Origin: Cyclobacteriaceae bacterium
Lineage (GTDB): Bacteria > Bacteroidota > Bacteroidia > Cytophagales > Cyclobacteriaceae
DNA length: 64,000 nt
Direction: 5' to 3'
NCBI GenBank assembly: GCA_026129485.1
Contig: JAHCHY010000006.1
Location: forward strand, 152,857 to 216,856
Shown: piece after piece, positions 44,283 to 52,844 of the stretch
Position numbering within the stretch: the first letter of the stretch is position 1
Layout: each line of letters begins with the position of its first letter
Program-made: the position numbers and the translations under genes
The notes under the pieces: generated by a model
Told to the model about the DNA's origin: nothing
Seen by the model: the letters and a program-made list of their open reading frames with translations, nothing else
Database searches by the model: none

Positions 44283-45083
44283 ATGCACTTCCTTATCACC
44301 AGCACCCAGAACCCGAAAATCAAAAGCCTGCTTGCATTAGAAAAACCGCGCGAGCGCAGAAAGCAGCAGCTCTTTATTGTAGAAGGCGCTAAAGAAGTGC
44401 GCATGGCTATGGAAGTCGGTTATCGTATCGGTAATATCTTTTTCTGCGAAGAAATCTTAGACAAAAAAGAATCGGGCGATTTACTGCGGCAAGACAAATT
44501 GCTGATTCCCGTATCCAAAGAAGTATTTGATAAAATCGCTATCCGCGAAAGCACGGGCGGCATTCTGGCTGTGGCCGAACAAAAGACACACCGGTTGCAG
44601 GATATTAAGCTAAGCTCAAATCCGTTGCTCTTGATCCTGGAAGCGGTAGAAAAGCCCGGCAACCTGGGGGCCATATTACGTACAGCCGATGCTGCCGGAG
44701 TGGATGCCGTAATTACCTGCGATCCGCAGACTGATTTCTATAATCCCAACGTAATCCGCAGCAGCGTGGGTTGTGTGTTTACCAAGCAAATTGCTTCCGC
44801 CACCAGCGAAGAAACCATAAGCTGGCTGAAAAAGAACAACATTCCTATCTATTGCACTTACCTGAAAGCTTCAAAGCCGTATCATCAAACAGACTTTACC
44901 CAACCGGCTGCCATCGTGATGGGCACCGAATCCACCGGGCTTTCTGATCTGTGGATTGAGAGCAGCACAGCCAATATTATTATCCCCATGCAGGGCAAAA
45001 TCGATTCGATGAACGTTTCCAACGCGGCTGCCGTAGTGGTTTTTGAGGCCAGAAGGCAACGCGGGTTTACCCACCTTGCCTGA
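44283..45083 (+). CDS. SpoU/TrmH-family RNA 2'-O-methyltransferase
   Basis: 266 residues from ATG 44283; an upstream in-frame start at 44268 would lie in the heptad array. N-terminal RNA-binding segment (L-I-T-S-T-Q-N-P-K-I-K-S-L, R-x-R-R-K-Q-Q-L-F-I-V-E-G) is that of TsnR/RlmB-like enzymes. The SPOUT knot motifs are E-K-P-G-N-L-G-A-I-L-R-T-A-D-A-A-G, V-M-G-T-E-S-T-G-L-S and I-P-M-Q-G-K-I-D-S-M-N-V-S-N-A-A-A. Methylates a ribose 2'-OH in tRNA or rRNA; site unknown. Confidence 0.92.
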   Translation: MHFLITSTQNPKIKSLLALEKPRERRKQQLFIVEGAKEVRMAMEVGYRIGNIFFCEEILDKKESGDLLRQDKLLIPVSKEVFDKIAIRESTGGILAVAEQKTHRLQDIKLSSNPLLLILEAVEKPGNLGAILRTADAAGVDAVITCDPQTDFYNPNVIRSSVGCVFTKQIASATSEETISWLKKNNIPIYCTYLKASKPYHQTDFTQPAAIVMGTESTGLSDLWIESSTANIIIPMQGKIDSMNVSNAAAVVVFEARRQRGFTHLA

Positions 45084-45126
45084 TCTTACAACTCACTACA
45101 CCAATACCACGGTTCATTTCATAAGG

Positions 45127-45158
45127 TTTGCCAGCCTTGAATCCCTGCCCCACCTTTG
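45127..45158 (+). promoter_or_regulatory. Candidate promoter of the SDHY-repeat protein
   Basis: TTTG at 45127-45130, a 20-nt spacer, then CACCTTTG at 45151-45158 (TAnnTTTG with one mismatch), 31 nt before the ATG at 45190. Confidence 0.4.
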
Positions 45159-45189
45159 CATCGTACAAGGTTAAAAAAAGCCTTTTGTT

Positions 45190-46608
45190 ATGAGATCAGT
45201 CTTCTTCTTCATGTTAATGGCGCTCGCCCTGAATGCGGCCGCACAATCGGAAAGTTCCAGCGTATATATATCACGCAACGATTCCAAAACAACGTACCGC
45301 ACTTCCGATGCCTTCAACAGCTTTAACATTGAAATCCGCGGAACCATTGAAGTAACGGATGACGACCGCGATATCAAATCCATGTCGCACGATGGGTATT
45401 TCGAAGTAACCAAAACTTCGTTTGGAACAAGACGTACCATTAAAATTACCCGCGAAGGCAGTGTGCTGATAAAACGGTACTACGAAGGGCGCACCGAGGT
45501 AAACTTCGACCCGGAAGGGCGTAAGTGGCTGGCAGAAGTTTTGCCTGAAGTGGTACGCACTACCACCATCGCTGCCGAAAGCCGTGTAAACCGGTTTTAT
45601 TCCAAAGGCGGCACACAGGCTGTGCTAAATGAGATTGACGCCATAAAAAGTGATCATGTAAAATCGCACTATGCACGCCTGCTTATGAAAAAGCCGGTGC
45701 CGGAGAAAGACTACGCGGTTATTGTAAGTAAAGTAACTGCCAACCTGAACTCTGACCATTACATGACCGAGTTTTTACAAAACAACCTGGATAAGTTTCT
45801 GCAAAACAAGGAAGCAACCGAAGCGGTGTTTATTGCTACCAATAAAATGGGCAGCGATCATTATAAAACCCAGGTAATAAAAGAAGCCTTACGCTTCCAG
45901 CCGGCTTCTACCGAAAGCATCAAGATTGCCCTTGCATCTGCCTCAAAAATCAATTCCGACCATTATAAAACTGAGGTGCTTACTTCGCTTATGCGTCAAA
46001 ATAACATAACTGATGAAGTGGTTGTCGAAATGATCAACACTTCCAAATCCATAAATTCCGACCACTACCGAACCGATGTATTAACTAAAGCCCTGGAGCG
46101 CAGCCTTCCTGCTGCAGCACACCAGCGCGCGGTAGAATCGGTTAAAGACATTCACTCCGATCATTACAAAACACAGGTTATAAAGTCTATGCTAACCAAA
46201 TCCATAGACGAAAAAGTTTTAGCCGAGCTATTACCGGTAGCTTCAACCATCAAAAGTGATCACTATCGCACCGAGGTGCTTACCCGTATGCTGGATCGTC
46301 AGAATTTTTCTGATGCTACCTTCAAACAATTGGTTGAATATGGTGCCGATATGGGCAGCGATCATTACAAATCGCAGGTGCTGAGAACGGCATTAGACGG
46401 TCCGGGGATAAATGAAGCCAAAGTAATTGCGATCCTCAGCGCAGCCAAAAGCATCAGATCCGATCATTACCTGAGTGAAGTGCTGATCAGCACGGCTCCG
46501 CGCGTGCGCACCGGCAGCGATGCATTGAAAAATGCTTACCGCGATGCAGCCCGTAAAATAAGCTCGGAAACATACTACGGCCGTGCCCTGCGCGCCCTGG
46601 ATCGTTAA
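45190..46608 (+). CDS. Secreted protein with nine SDHY-type tandem repeats
   Basis: 472 residues, signal peptide ending NAAAQSE. Residues ~25-110 form a beta-rich head (N-S-F-N-I-E-I-R-G-T-I-E-V-T-D-D-D). From ~150 to the end come tandem helical repeats of about 34 residues, each marked by (I/M/L)-x-S-D-H-Y-(K/R)-T-(E/Q)-V-(L/I). The Ser-Asp-His positions are near 154, 188, 222, 256, 290, 323, 356, 390 and 424, and a tenth degenerate S-E-T-Y lies near 459. The repeat looks like a HEAT-type helical pair. Function unknown. It precedes the LytS-type kinase genes by 68 nt on the same strand and might be part of that signalling unit, or simply co-expressed. Confidence 0.8.
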   Translation: MRSVFFFMLMALALNAAAQSESSSVYISRNDSKTTYRTSDAFNSFNIEIRGTIEVTDDDRDIKSMSHDGYFEVTKTSFGTRRTIKITREGSVLIKRYYEGRTEVNFDPEGRKWLAEVLPEVVRTTTIAAESRVNRFYSKGGTQAVLNEIDAIKSDHVKSHYARLLMKKPVPEKDYAVIVSKVTANLNSDHYMTEFLQNNLDKFLQNKEATEAVFIATNKMGSDHYKTQVIKEALRFQPASTESIKIALASASKINSDHYKTEVLTSLMRQNNITDEVVVEMINTSKSINSDHYRTDVLTKALERSLPAAAHQRAVESVKDIHSDHYKTQVIKSMLTKSIDEKVLAELLPVASTIKSDHYRTEVLTRMLDRQNFSDATFKQLVEYGADMGSDHYKSQVLRTALDGPGINEAKVIAILSAAKSIRSDHYLSEVLISTAPRVRTGSDALKNAYRDAARKISSETYYGRALRALDR

Positions 46609-46676
46609 ACTCTTTCAAAAATTAAGTAGTTTGGGGCTATGCAGGCCCCACGCTTCATTTCCCGCACAATTATGAA

Positions 46677-47789
46677 ATGGCCGCTAAGATGCGCTACCCA
46701 CAACGGTATGAAAATTCAGGCCATTCTCCCGATAGCTATCGGGAACCATCAACAAAAAATTATTATCCGATGAAAAGGTACGGCACGCTGGTACTTGTTT
46801 GCACCCTGCTGGGCATCCTGTTTTTCGTATACATTTTTTACAGTGCCGAGGGAAAATTTCCATCGCTGAAATTTGAGGCTTACGAGTTCGTTGTTTTTAC
46901 GGTTATTTTAAATATTACTGCATTTATTGCCTGGCAGTTCGACAAAATGCTGGATAAATGGATTGACTGGCGCACCCGTTTTCTACTTCGTTTTATCTCC
47001 GGCTTTTTTCTGAACGGTATTATCGTGCTTCTGCTATCGATAACAGCCAGCATCCTGCTGTTAGACATCCGGAATGACGATGTGATTAAAATGGGTATCC
47101 TGCTCATTATTACGTTGTTCATCTCCGAAATATTTTACGGCCTGTTTTATTCTTACCGGTATTATGCCAAAACACAGGTGGAGGCTATGCGGTTAGACCG
47201 GCTTCAGCTTGAGCTGCAATTCAATTCCCTTAAAACACAGATCAGCCCGCATTATCTGTTCAACTGCCTCAATACGGTTTCATCTCTCCTGTTTAAGGAT
47301 ACCACAATGGCCGAACAGTTTATTCGCAGAATGGCCGAAACGTTCCGGTATGTAATCGACAACCAGAAAGAAAAATTAGTAACCGTTAGCGAGGAAATCG
47401 AATTTGTAAAAGCTTATTACTACCTGCTGCAGGCACGTTACGAACAGCACCTCACGCTGGAAATTAACCTGCCGAAAAACCTGTACCACACGTTTATTCC
47501 GCCCATGACCTTACAACTGCTGGTGGAAAATGCCGTGAAGCATAACAAAATTTCCAAAGAGCAACCGTTGCTGGTTTATATCTCGGCACAGGATAATACA
47601 CAGATCATGGTCAGCAATTCCAAAACAATGGCAACACAGGCCGAAAGCCTGAAGATCGGGTTGAATAATATTATTAGCCGCTACCGGTTTTTTACCACCG
47701 GGAAAGTAACGGTTAAAAATGAAGCACGGTTCTCGGTAGCGCTTCCGGTTATAAAAACATTGCCTAAAACACCTGCTTATACCCCTTAG
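46677..47789 (+). CDS. LytS/YehU-family membrane histidine kinase
   Basis: 370 residues (ATG 46770, giving 339, is an alternative; it would remove a palindrome-encoded stretch). Four membrane segments (~30-170), then a His_kinase domain (PF06580): L-K-T-Q-I-S-P-H-Y-L-F-N-C-L-N with the phospho-accepting His, and an HATPase_c half with V-E-N-A-V-K-H-N as the N-box. The last part lacks a clear G2 box and is short (ends I-K-T-L-P-K). Likely autophosphorylates and passes phosphate to the LytTR regulator two genes on. Five bases separate it from the pseudokinase gene. Confidence 0.87.
   Translation: MAAKMRYPQRYENSGHSPDSYREPSTKNYYPMKRYGTLVLVCTLLGILFFVYIFYSAEGKFPSLKFEAYEFVVFTVILNITAFIAWQFDKMLDKWIDWRTRFLLRFISGFFLNGIIVLLLSITASILLLDIRNDDVIKMGILLIITLFISEIFYGLFYSYRYYAKTQVEAMRLDRLQLELQFNSLKTQISPHYLFNCLNTVSSLLFKDTTMAEQFIRRMAETFRYVIDNQKEKLVTVSEEIEFVKAYYYLLQARYEQHLTLEINLPKNLYHTFIPPMTLQLLVENAVKHNKISKEQPLLVYISAQDNTQIMVSNSKTMATQAESLKIGLNNIISRYRFFTTGKVTVKNEARFSVALPVIKTLPKTPAYTP
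46727..46744. repeat. 18-bp perfect palindrome in the kinase N-terminal codons
   Basis: TCCCGATAG followed directly by its reverse complement CTATCGGGA. If translation starts at 46677 it encodes S-P-D-S-Y-R-E; if at 46770 it lies in the 5' leader, where it would form a hairpin. It looks like a dispersed short palindrome rather than native coding sequence. Confidence 0.65.
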
Positions 47790-47794
47790 CGAAT

Positions 47795-48850
47795 ATGAAC
47801 CGCCTCTTTATACACCAGGTTTTATTCCGCATACTTTCAGCGCCCGTGCTGGGGGTAATGGTGTACCTGCTTATCCTGCTCATCAACAACAATTTTTCGG
47901 AGCTGGAAAACATTTTCAGCAGCGCTGAAGTGTATGTGTGTATCGGGTTAGCGTACATCTCGCTTGAAGCCATGCGCCTTACACTTTCCGTTTCTGAAAA
48001 ATGGCTCAGCAAACAGTCCACCAGGCGAAGGATAATAGTTCAGCTTACAGCAACACTTGGCGTGTCGTTGTTGCTGATTACGCTGTCCATCCAGGCATAC
48101 TACAACTGGATAATCGGCTTTAGCATCAGCATGGGAGAGCTTCACGTGTTCCTGGCCATCTACGGTGTGATCGGCCTGCTCTATAATGCGCTTTTCTTCA
48201 GCAATTTTTATCTTAACCGCGAAAACACCCTGCTCATTCAACAAGAGAAAAAGCTGCGCGAAAAATTAGAGTCGGATTTTATTTCGTTCAAAAACGACAT
48301 TAATCCCGATCTGCTTTATGAAAGCCTGGAGAACCTGATCCTTACCCTGCAGCATAATGTAGATAAAGCCGAAGAGCAGATTGATTACTTAGCCGGCATT
48401 TACCGGTACGGATTAATCAATCGCCACAAGGAATTGATCTCGCTGGAAGAAGAGCTGCAGGCGGCCGAGCATTTAGTCAAATTACTGAACTATAAATATC
48501 ACGGACAGCTCAATTTATTAAATGCTGTTCGCGATCCGGATCATATTCAGCTCATTCCGGGGTCGTTACTCGTTACTATCGATTCCATTGCGCGCAATAC
48601 GCTCATCTCGAAAGAATCGCCCTTAGTTATTCGCCTGTACTTAGAAGAAGGTGATGAATACTTGGTATTGCAGCACACGCTTAACGACAGGCTTCTGTTA
48701 CACCAGGATAGCTTACAAGCCTATAACCGGTTAAAACGCTCGTACTCGTTCTTCAGCGAGAACCCTTTTGTGCAGGTTAAAGCAGGCAAAGAAAATTATA
48801 TTAAATTTCCGCTCGTGCAAATTGCAGATGAAGTAACAACAAATGAATAG
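47795..48850 (+). CDS. LytS-like pseudokinase (phospho-accepting His and N-box lost)
   Basis: 351 residues, four membrane segments (~10-155) then a His_kinase-like region parallel to that of the gene before it. The expected I-S-P-H-Y-L-F-N-x-L-N reads I-N-P-D-L-L-Y-E-S-L-E, so Asp replaces His. The N-box V-E-N-A-V-K-H-N is replaced by I-D-S-I-A-R-N-T-L. Both changes predict no kinase activity. Secondary structure and length are otherwise kept, and the reading frame is intact, so it is under selection. Likely dimerises with the active kinase as sensor or inhibitor. It overlaps the LytTR gene by 8 bases. Confidence 0.85.
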   Translation: MNRLFIHQVLFRILSAPVLGVMVYLLILLINNNFSELENIFSSAEVYVCIGLAYISLEAMRLTLSVSEKWLSKQSTRRRIIVQLTATLGVSLLLITLSIQAYYNWIIGFSISMGELHVFLAIYGVIGLLYNALFFSNFYLNRENTLLIQQEKKLREKLESDFISFKNDINPDLLYESLENLILTLQHNVDKAEEQIDYLAGIYRYGLINRHKELISLEEELQAAEHLVKLLNYKYHGQLNLLNAVRDPDHIQLIPGSLLVTIDSIARNTLISKESPLVIRLYLEEGDEYLVLQHTLNDRLLLHQDSLQAYNRLKRSYSFFSENPFVQVKAGKENYIKFPLVQIADEVTTNE

Positions 48851-49628
48851 CCTTTCGTTACAGGTGCTGATTGTGGAAGATGAAACCCCGGCTGCTGAAA
48901 AGCTGGAGCGTTACCTTTCGCGCTACAGCGAAGGCATTGTGGTAAAGGGTAAGGCACAATCGGTAGAAGAAGCGGTGAACTGGCTGGAGGTCAACCAACC
49001 CGGCATTGATCTTATTTTTATGGACATCCAGCTGAAAGACGGGATGAGCTTTGAAATTTTTAAAGAAGTAAAAATCAGCAAGCCGGTTATTTTTATTACC
49101 GCCTACAACGAGTTTGCCCTCGATGCCTTTAAAGTAAATGGTATTGATTACCTGCTGAAGCCCATCACCTTTACCGACCTGGCTAACAGCCTTAAAAAGG
49201 TTGAAAGCTTAGGCAATCAATTGCGCTGGGGCGATGACCGGAACGAAACTGTATTGCGCGCGCTGAACGCCCCGGAACGCGCTTACAAGAACCGGTTCAT
49301 GGTAAAGCTGGGCGATCATATCAAGTCTGTTACCAGCGACCAGATCAGTATATTCTTTGCGGATGGACGCGATGTGTACTTAGTTACCAATCAACTGCGC
49401 AAGTTTATTATCGACTATACACTTGAAAGCCTGGACGAAATGCTGGATCCGAAAATTTTCAGGCGAATCAACCGCAGCTATATCGTAAACATCAGCGCTA
49501 TCCAGGATGTGGTGGTTTACTCCAACAGCCGGTTAAAAATTACCCCGCACATTAAGTGGGAGCCCGAAATTATCGTAAGCCGTGAAAAAGTGAGCGATTT
49601 TAAAGAGTGGTTTGACGGGGTGCATTAA
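48843..49628 (+). CDS. LytTR-family response regulator
   Basis: 261 residues: receiver domain with acidic pair E12-D13, phospho-acceptor D61 (F-M-D-I-Q-L-K-D-G), T-A-Y-N-E-F and the Lys in Y-L-L-K-P-I. It is followed by a LytTR DNA-binding domain (~150-255; F-M-V-K-L-G-D-H, R-R-I-N-R-S-Y-I-V-N). Expected partner of the LytS-type kinase upstream in the same three-gene operon. Binds direct repeats near promoters; the targets are unknown. Its last 4 bases overlap the end of the convergent toxin gene. Confidence 0.93.
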   Translation: MNSLSLQVLIVEDETPAAEKLERYLSRYSEGIVVKGKAQSVEEAVNWLEVNQPGIDLIFMDIQLKDGMSFEIFKEVKISKPVIFITAYNEFALDAFKVNGIDYLLKPITFTDLANSLKKVESLGNQLRWGDDRNETVLRALNAPERAYKNRFMVKLGDHIKSVTSDQISIFFADGRDVYLVTNQLRKFIIDYTLESLDEMLDPKIFRRINRSYIVNISAIQDVVVYSNSRLKITPHIKWEPEIIVSREKVSDFKEWFDGVH

Positions 49629-49912
49629 ATGCCCTTTAGCAAACGAGCTGAATGGTGAATCCGGGCTATACCAATATGATCTGCTTTGATTCGGAAAATA
49701 ATTCTATAATTCCCTTCAATTAACTCCCGGACATCTTCTTTACCTATTTCAGGAACTTGTCTTCCGGATCGGGGATGGTTTTCAAGCTGCTCAACCCGAT
49801 CAATAAGCTTTGAGACAAACCGATCTGCATAAAATCTGGAATCCTTTGAGATATACTCATGAATTGCCTTAAGGTCTTCAAGAGCAAGATCTGACCATAA
49901 GATCTTTACCAT
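49625..49912 (-). CDS. RelE/ParE-family toxin
   Basis: 95 residues: W-S-D-L-A-L-E-D-L-K-A-I-H-E-Y-I, D-R-V-E-Q-L-E-N-H-P-R-S-G-R-Q-V-P-E-I, V-R-E-L-I-E-G-N-Y-R-I-I-F-R-I. These are typical of the ParE/RelE superfamily, which inhibits gyrase or cleaves ribosome-bound mRNA; the length and the Y-R-I-I-F-R motif favour ParE-like. Its start overlaps the end of the antitoxin gene by 7 bases, the usual type II arrangement. Confidence 0.9.
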   Translation of the reverse strand: MVKILWSDLALEDLKAIHEYISKDSRFYADRFVSKLIDRVEQLENHPRSGRQVPEIGKEDVRELIEGNYRIIFRIKADHIGIARIHHSARLLKGI

Positions 49913-50079
49913 TTTTTTACCAGCTCTTTTACTTTAGCATGGTCAACTGTCTTGCCTTCATCTAATTGTCGAAGTCCCTGCTCCACTTTTTCAACAAATA
50001 CGAGCTTTTCAATAAGCTCATCCAGATCAAACTCCAACGGAAGTTCTCTAATCGCTTCTATCACCTTCTCTCTTTTCAT
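49906..50079 (-). CDS. Antitoxin partner of the ParE-like toxin
   Basis: A 57-residue protein from the ATG at 50079 (M-K-R-E-K-V-I-E-A-I-R-E-L-P); a start at 50181 would overlap the divergent DUF3365 gene and add a non-conserved head. It is rich in Glu, Lys and Leu, predicted as two helices, ending H-A-K-V-K-E-L-V-K-K-W, a common end for ParE antitoxins that fold on the toxin. No separate DNA-binding domain, so autoregulation may differ from the ParD type. Confidence 0.82.
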   Translation of the reverse strand: MKREKVIEAIRELPLEFDLDELIEKLVFVEKVEQGLRQLDEGKTVDHAKVKELVKKW

Positions 50080-50168
50080 TTTCTTGATTTTTTGTGAATA
50101 TACTTTATCAGGAGAAATAAATCCACCTGCAAGGTAAGCGGCAAAGTGTTTTTCACGAAATTCCCGGT

Positions 50169-50744
50169 ATGAAAAACGCATTCCTTATTGGTATAGTGGC
50201 TTTAGCCTTATCCTGCAACAGCAAAAAGACACTGCAAAGCTATTCCCAGCTTGACACTACTTATATATCGCACGGCAATGCCATTGCTAAAATTTCGTTT
50301 GAAGCATTAAGCAGTGAATTACAGAGATCCATGCAGCATGGAGGCATAGATTCCGCGTTGCGTTATTGCAACCTACGCGCCTATCCCGTTACCGACTCGC
50401 TTTCGCAGGCACACTACGCTACTATAAAACGTGTAACCAACAAAACACGCAATCCTCGCAACAAAGCAGACGAACTTGGCAATTTCCTGATAAAAGGCTT
50501 TGGTATTGATTTAAGCGAAGGCAATGCCCTTACGCCCAAGCTCATATTAAAAGATGACTCCGTACTTTTCTTTAAGCCCATCATCACACAACCCTTTTGC
50601 CTTACCTGCCACGGAACACCCGGTAAGGAAGTTGCATTTAGCACCGATTCCACTATTCGGAAGTTATATCCGCGCGACAAGGCCGTGGGTTATAAAAATA
50701 ATGAAGTGCGGGGATTGTGGCGGATTGCGTTCAAGGTTAATTAA
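50169..50744 (+). CDS. DUF3365 haem-binding sensor-like lipoprotein
   Basis: 191 residues with a lipoprotein signal (V-A-L-A-L-S-C, Cys16) and one DUF3365/Tll0287-like domain (PF11845). The haem c site is F-C-L-T-C-H-G, and the downstream W-R-I-A-F closes the PAS-like fold. In other bacteria it is a stand-alone or kinase-linked haem domain thought to sense redox or gas. It is divergent from the antitoxin gene, ends before a 75-nt gap and is not clearly linked to other genes. Confidence 0.88.
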   Translation: MKNAFLIGIVALALSCNSKKTLQSYSQLDTTYISHGNAIAKISFEALSSELQRSMQHGGIDSALRYCNLRAYPVTDSLSQAHYATIKRVTNKTRNPRNKADELGNFLIKGFGIDLSEGNALTPKLILKDDSVLFFKPIITQPFCLTCHGTPGKEVAFSTDSTIRKLYPRDKAVGYKNNEVRGLWRIAFKVN

Positions 50745-50819
50745 ATAATACCAAAAAAATTACCCTTTCCAAAATTTGATTTTTCTTTACCTTAGTCGCA
50801 AGACTTTGCCTGAATTACC

Positions 50820-52607
50820 ATGGATTCCAACGAAAACAAAAACCAACCCGCCCAATACAAATTCCGCAGCATTAAAGTCCACTCGTCAGACGAATGGATG
50901 GCCGATGCCACCAAAAAATACCGCAAGGTTTACGACCGCTACGAAACCACGTACATCCGGGTGGAATTTTCCGTTTTCAATAAGCTGTTTGACGAAGCCG
51001 AGTGGGATGCAAACGTGCGCCTGAAGTGCTTTTTTGTAAATGGCACCCACCGCAGGGAGTTGTGCAACCTGCAGCAAAGCCGCAAGATCGGTAAAGACGA
51101 AAACATTGTGTACTTCCGCGATTCCTGGGGCCAATCCACCCTGGGTACATACTGGTTAAAAGGAACGTATGTGTGGGAGGGCTACATTGATGAAGTAAAA
51201 GCGGGCGAGGCTACTTTTTACATTGAAGATGTGGGCGCTCCCCGAAAAGGAGAAAACCTCTTTTTTGATATTGAGTCTGCCAGGTTGTTTGAGGGAGATG
51301 GTAAAGCCTCGCAGCTCGAAAATAAAAAATACCTGAAGACATTCAGCCAGAAAGAAACCCGGTACGTGTGGAGCGATTTTCGGTTTAAGAACAAAGTACA
51401 TAGTGATTATTATGCTGAATTGTTTTTCAACTTTTACGATAAAGCCGGTTTGCTGAAAGGAAGCAGCTCTTATGTAACCCATGTAGCCGCTAATACCCCC
51501 GGCCAGGTGTATACGTTATTTCCCGGCTGGGGTGGCGAAACCCCCGGGCGCTGGGGCAGCGATACCTATACCATGGAAGTAATTTTTATGGATAACCTGA
51601 TTGCCACCATACCCTTTAATGTGGCTGATGCAGCGGAAGAAGGCGATGCACCTGTATTAACCAACGGAGTGCAGCTTACCGCCAATGCCGGGCAGGCAAC
51701 TACAGGCTCGGCACCCGTTACTCAAAATTCAGAAGACCTGCTGTTTGAAAGCCTTGCTGAGCTTAACTCGCTAACGGGCCTTACCAAAATAAAGCAGGAA
51801 GTAAACGAAATGGTAAAGTTGGTAAAGTTCTACCAGGAAACCGGGAAAGATATCCTCAATAAGTTTTCGTTGCATACGGTGTTTACGGGTAATCCCGGCA
51901 CGGGTAAGACAACCGTGGCCCGCATCTTATCCAAGATTTACAAGGGCCTGGGTGTTTTGGAGAAAGGACATTTGGTGGAAGTGGATCGCGAAGGATTGGT
52001 GGCCGGGTATGTAGGGCAAACTGCAATTAAGACAGGCGAAAAAATCAATGAGGCCATGGGTGGTATTTTGTTTATTGACGAAGCCTATTCGCTTGCACAA
52101 GGCAAAGGTTCGCAATATGATTTTGGAGGCGAAGCAATCCAGATCATCCTGAAAAGAATGGAAGATAACCGTGGAAAGTTTGGTGTGATTGTAGCCGGCT
52201 ATACCGAAAACATGCACCAGTTCATTGAATCAAACCCCGGGCTTAAATCAAGGTTTGATATGTATTTTGAATTCCCGGATTACGAGCCTGAAGAAATGAA
52301 TTCTATTGCGCAAGCCTTGTTTAAAAACGAAGGTGTAAAAACCGAGGAAACTGCACGCAAGCACCTGGAAGACTACTTTGCGTTTCTGCATTCCGAACGC
52401 GACCAGCATTTTGGCAATGCGCGATCGGTTCGACAAGTAGTAGGCGAATCGGTGCGCAACCAGCACCTGCGCTTAGCTTCTATGACAAAAGAAGAACGTA
52501 CGCCTGAGCTGATGGAAACCATCATCTTTGATGATGTGAAGGAGTTTGAGATCAAACCTACAAAATCCAAACGCCCCAGCATTGGGTTTCAAACCGGTAA
52601 TGGATAA
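50820..52607 (+). CDS. CbbX/SpoVK-like AAA+ ATPase with long N-terminal domain
   Basis: 595 residues. The last ~280 form a CbbX-type AAA+ module: Walker A G-N-P-G-T-G-K-T-T near 357-365, a pore-like Y-V-G-Q-T-A motif, Walker B G-G-I-L-F-I-D-E-A-Y-S-L, and G-N-A-R-S-V-R with the arginine finger. The first ~280 have no recognised family: two beta-rich halves with similar openings (F-R-S-I-K-V-H-S-S-D-E-W and Y-L-K-T-F-S-Q-K-E-T-R-Y-V-W-S), possibly a duplicated adaptor or binding domain, joined by a Thr/Ala/Gly-rich linker. CbbX-like proteins remodel partner complexes (Rubisco activase, type VII secretion EccA). No such partner is here, so the target is unknown. Confidence 0.85.
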   Translation: MDSNENKNQPAQYKFRSIKVHSSDEWMADATKKYRKVYDRYETTYIRVEFSVFNKLFDEAEWDANVRLKCFFVNGTHRRELCNLQQSRKIGKDENIVYFRDSWGQSTLGTYWLKGTYVWEGYIDEVKAGEATFYIEDVGAPRKGENLFFDIESARLFEGDGKASQLENKKYLKTFSQKETRYVWSDFRFKNKVHSDYYAELFFNFYDKAGLLKGSSSYVTHVAANTPGQVYTLFPGWGGETPGRWGSDTYTMEVIFMDNLIATIPFNVADAAEEGDAPVLTNGVQLTANAGQATTGSAPVTQNSEDLLFESLAELNSLTGLTKIKQEVNEMVKLVKFYQETGKDILNKFSLHTVFTGNPGTGKTTVARILSKIYKGLGVLEKGHLVEVDREGLVAGYVGQTAIKTGEKINEAMGGILFIDEAYSLAQGKGSQYDFGGEAIQIILKRMEDNRGKFGVIVAGYTENMHQFIESNPGLKSRFDMYFEFPDYEPEEMNSIAQALFKNEGVKTEETARKHLEDYFAFLHSERDQHFGNARSVRQVVGESVRNQHLRLASMTKEERTPELMETIIFDDVKEFEIKPTKSKRPSIGFQTGNG

Positions 52608-52609
52608 AA

Positions 52610-52780
52610 TCACTCATATCGCAACGAATGAGCCGGATTAACCAACGAGGCTTTTAGCGAGTGGTAGGTAACAGTAACCAACGAAACTACCAGGCAGGCA
52701 ATCGTTGCCACCACCAGTGTAACCCAGCCTACCTCTACCCGGTACGGATAATTACCCAGCCAGCTATCCATCAGGTACTA
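52610..52780 (-). pseudogene. C-terminal remnant of a MacB/FtsX-type ABC transporter permease
   Basis: Fifty-six codons translate to M-D-S-W-L-G-N-Y-P-Y-R-V-E-V-G-W and a last membrane segment, then T-Y-H-S-L-K-A-S-L-V-N-P-A-H-S-L-R-Y-E and stop. This is the conserved end of Bacteroidota FtsX-like permeases (Y-x-x-x-K-A-x-x-x-N-P-x-x-S-L-R-x-E). An in-frame TAG at 52780 precedes it and no permease body is upstream, so only the last transmembrane segment remains. Left by a deletion. Confidence 0.75.
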
Positions 52781-52844
52781 CCCTGCCGATGAAAGGTTAC
52801 AGCCTGACTAACAAAAATCTCTGCGCGTTAAAACCAATAATTGA

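Noticed and set aside
45640-46580. Regular DNA repeats considered as a CRISPR array
   Set aside because: Period of about 102 bases follows codons of the SDHY protein repeat, and the DNA units differ; there are no spacers and no cas genes.
46621-46670. GGGGC...GCCCC hairpin after the SDHY gene as a terminator
   Set aside because: Five-bp stem without a following T run; too weak to call.
50079-50181. Longer start for the antitoxin at 50181
   Set aside because: It would overlap the divergent DUF3365 gene start, and the added head does not look like an antitoxin.
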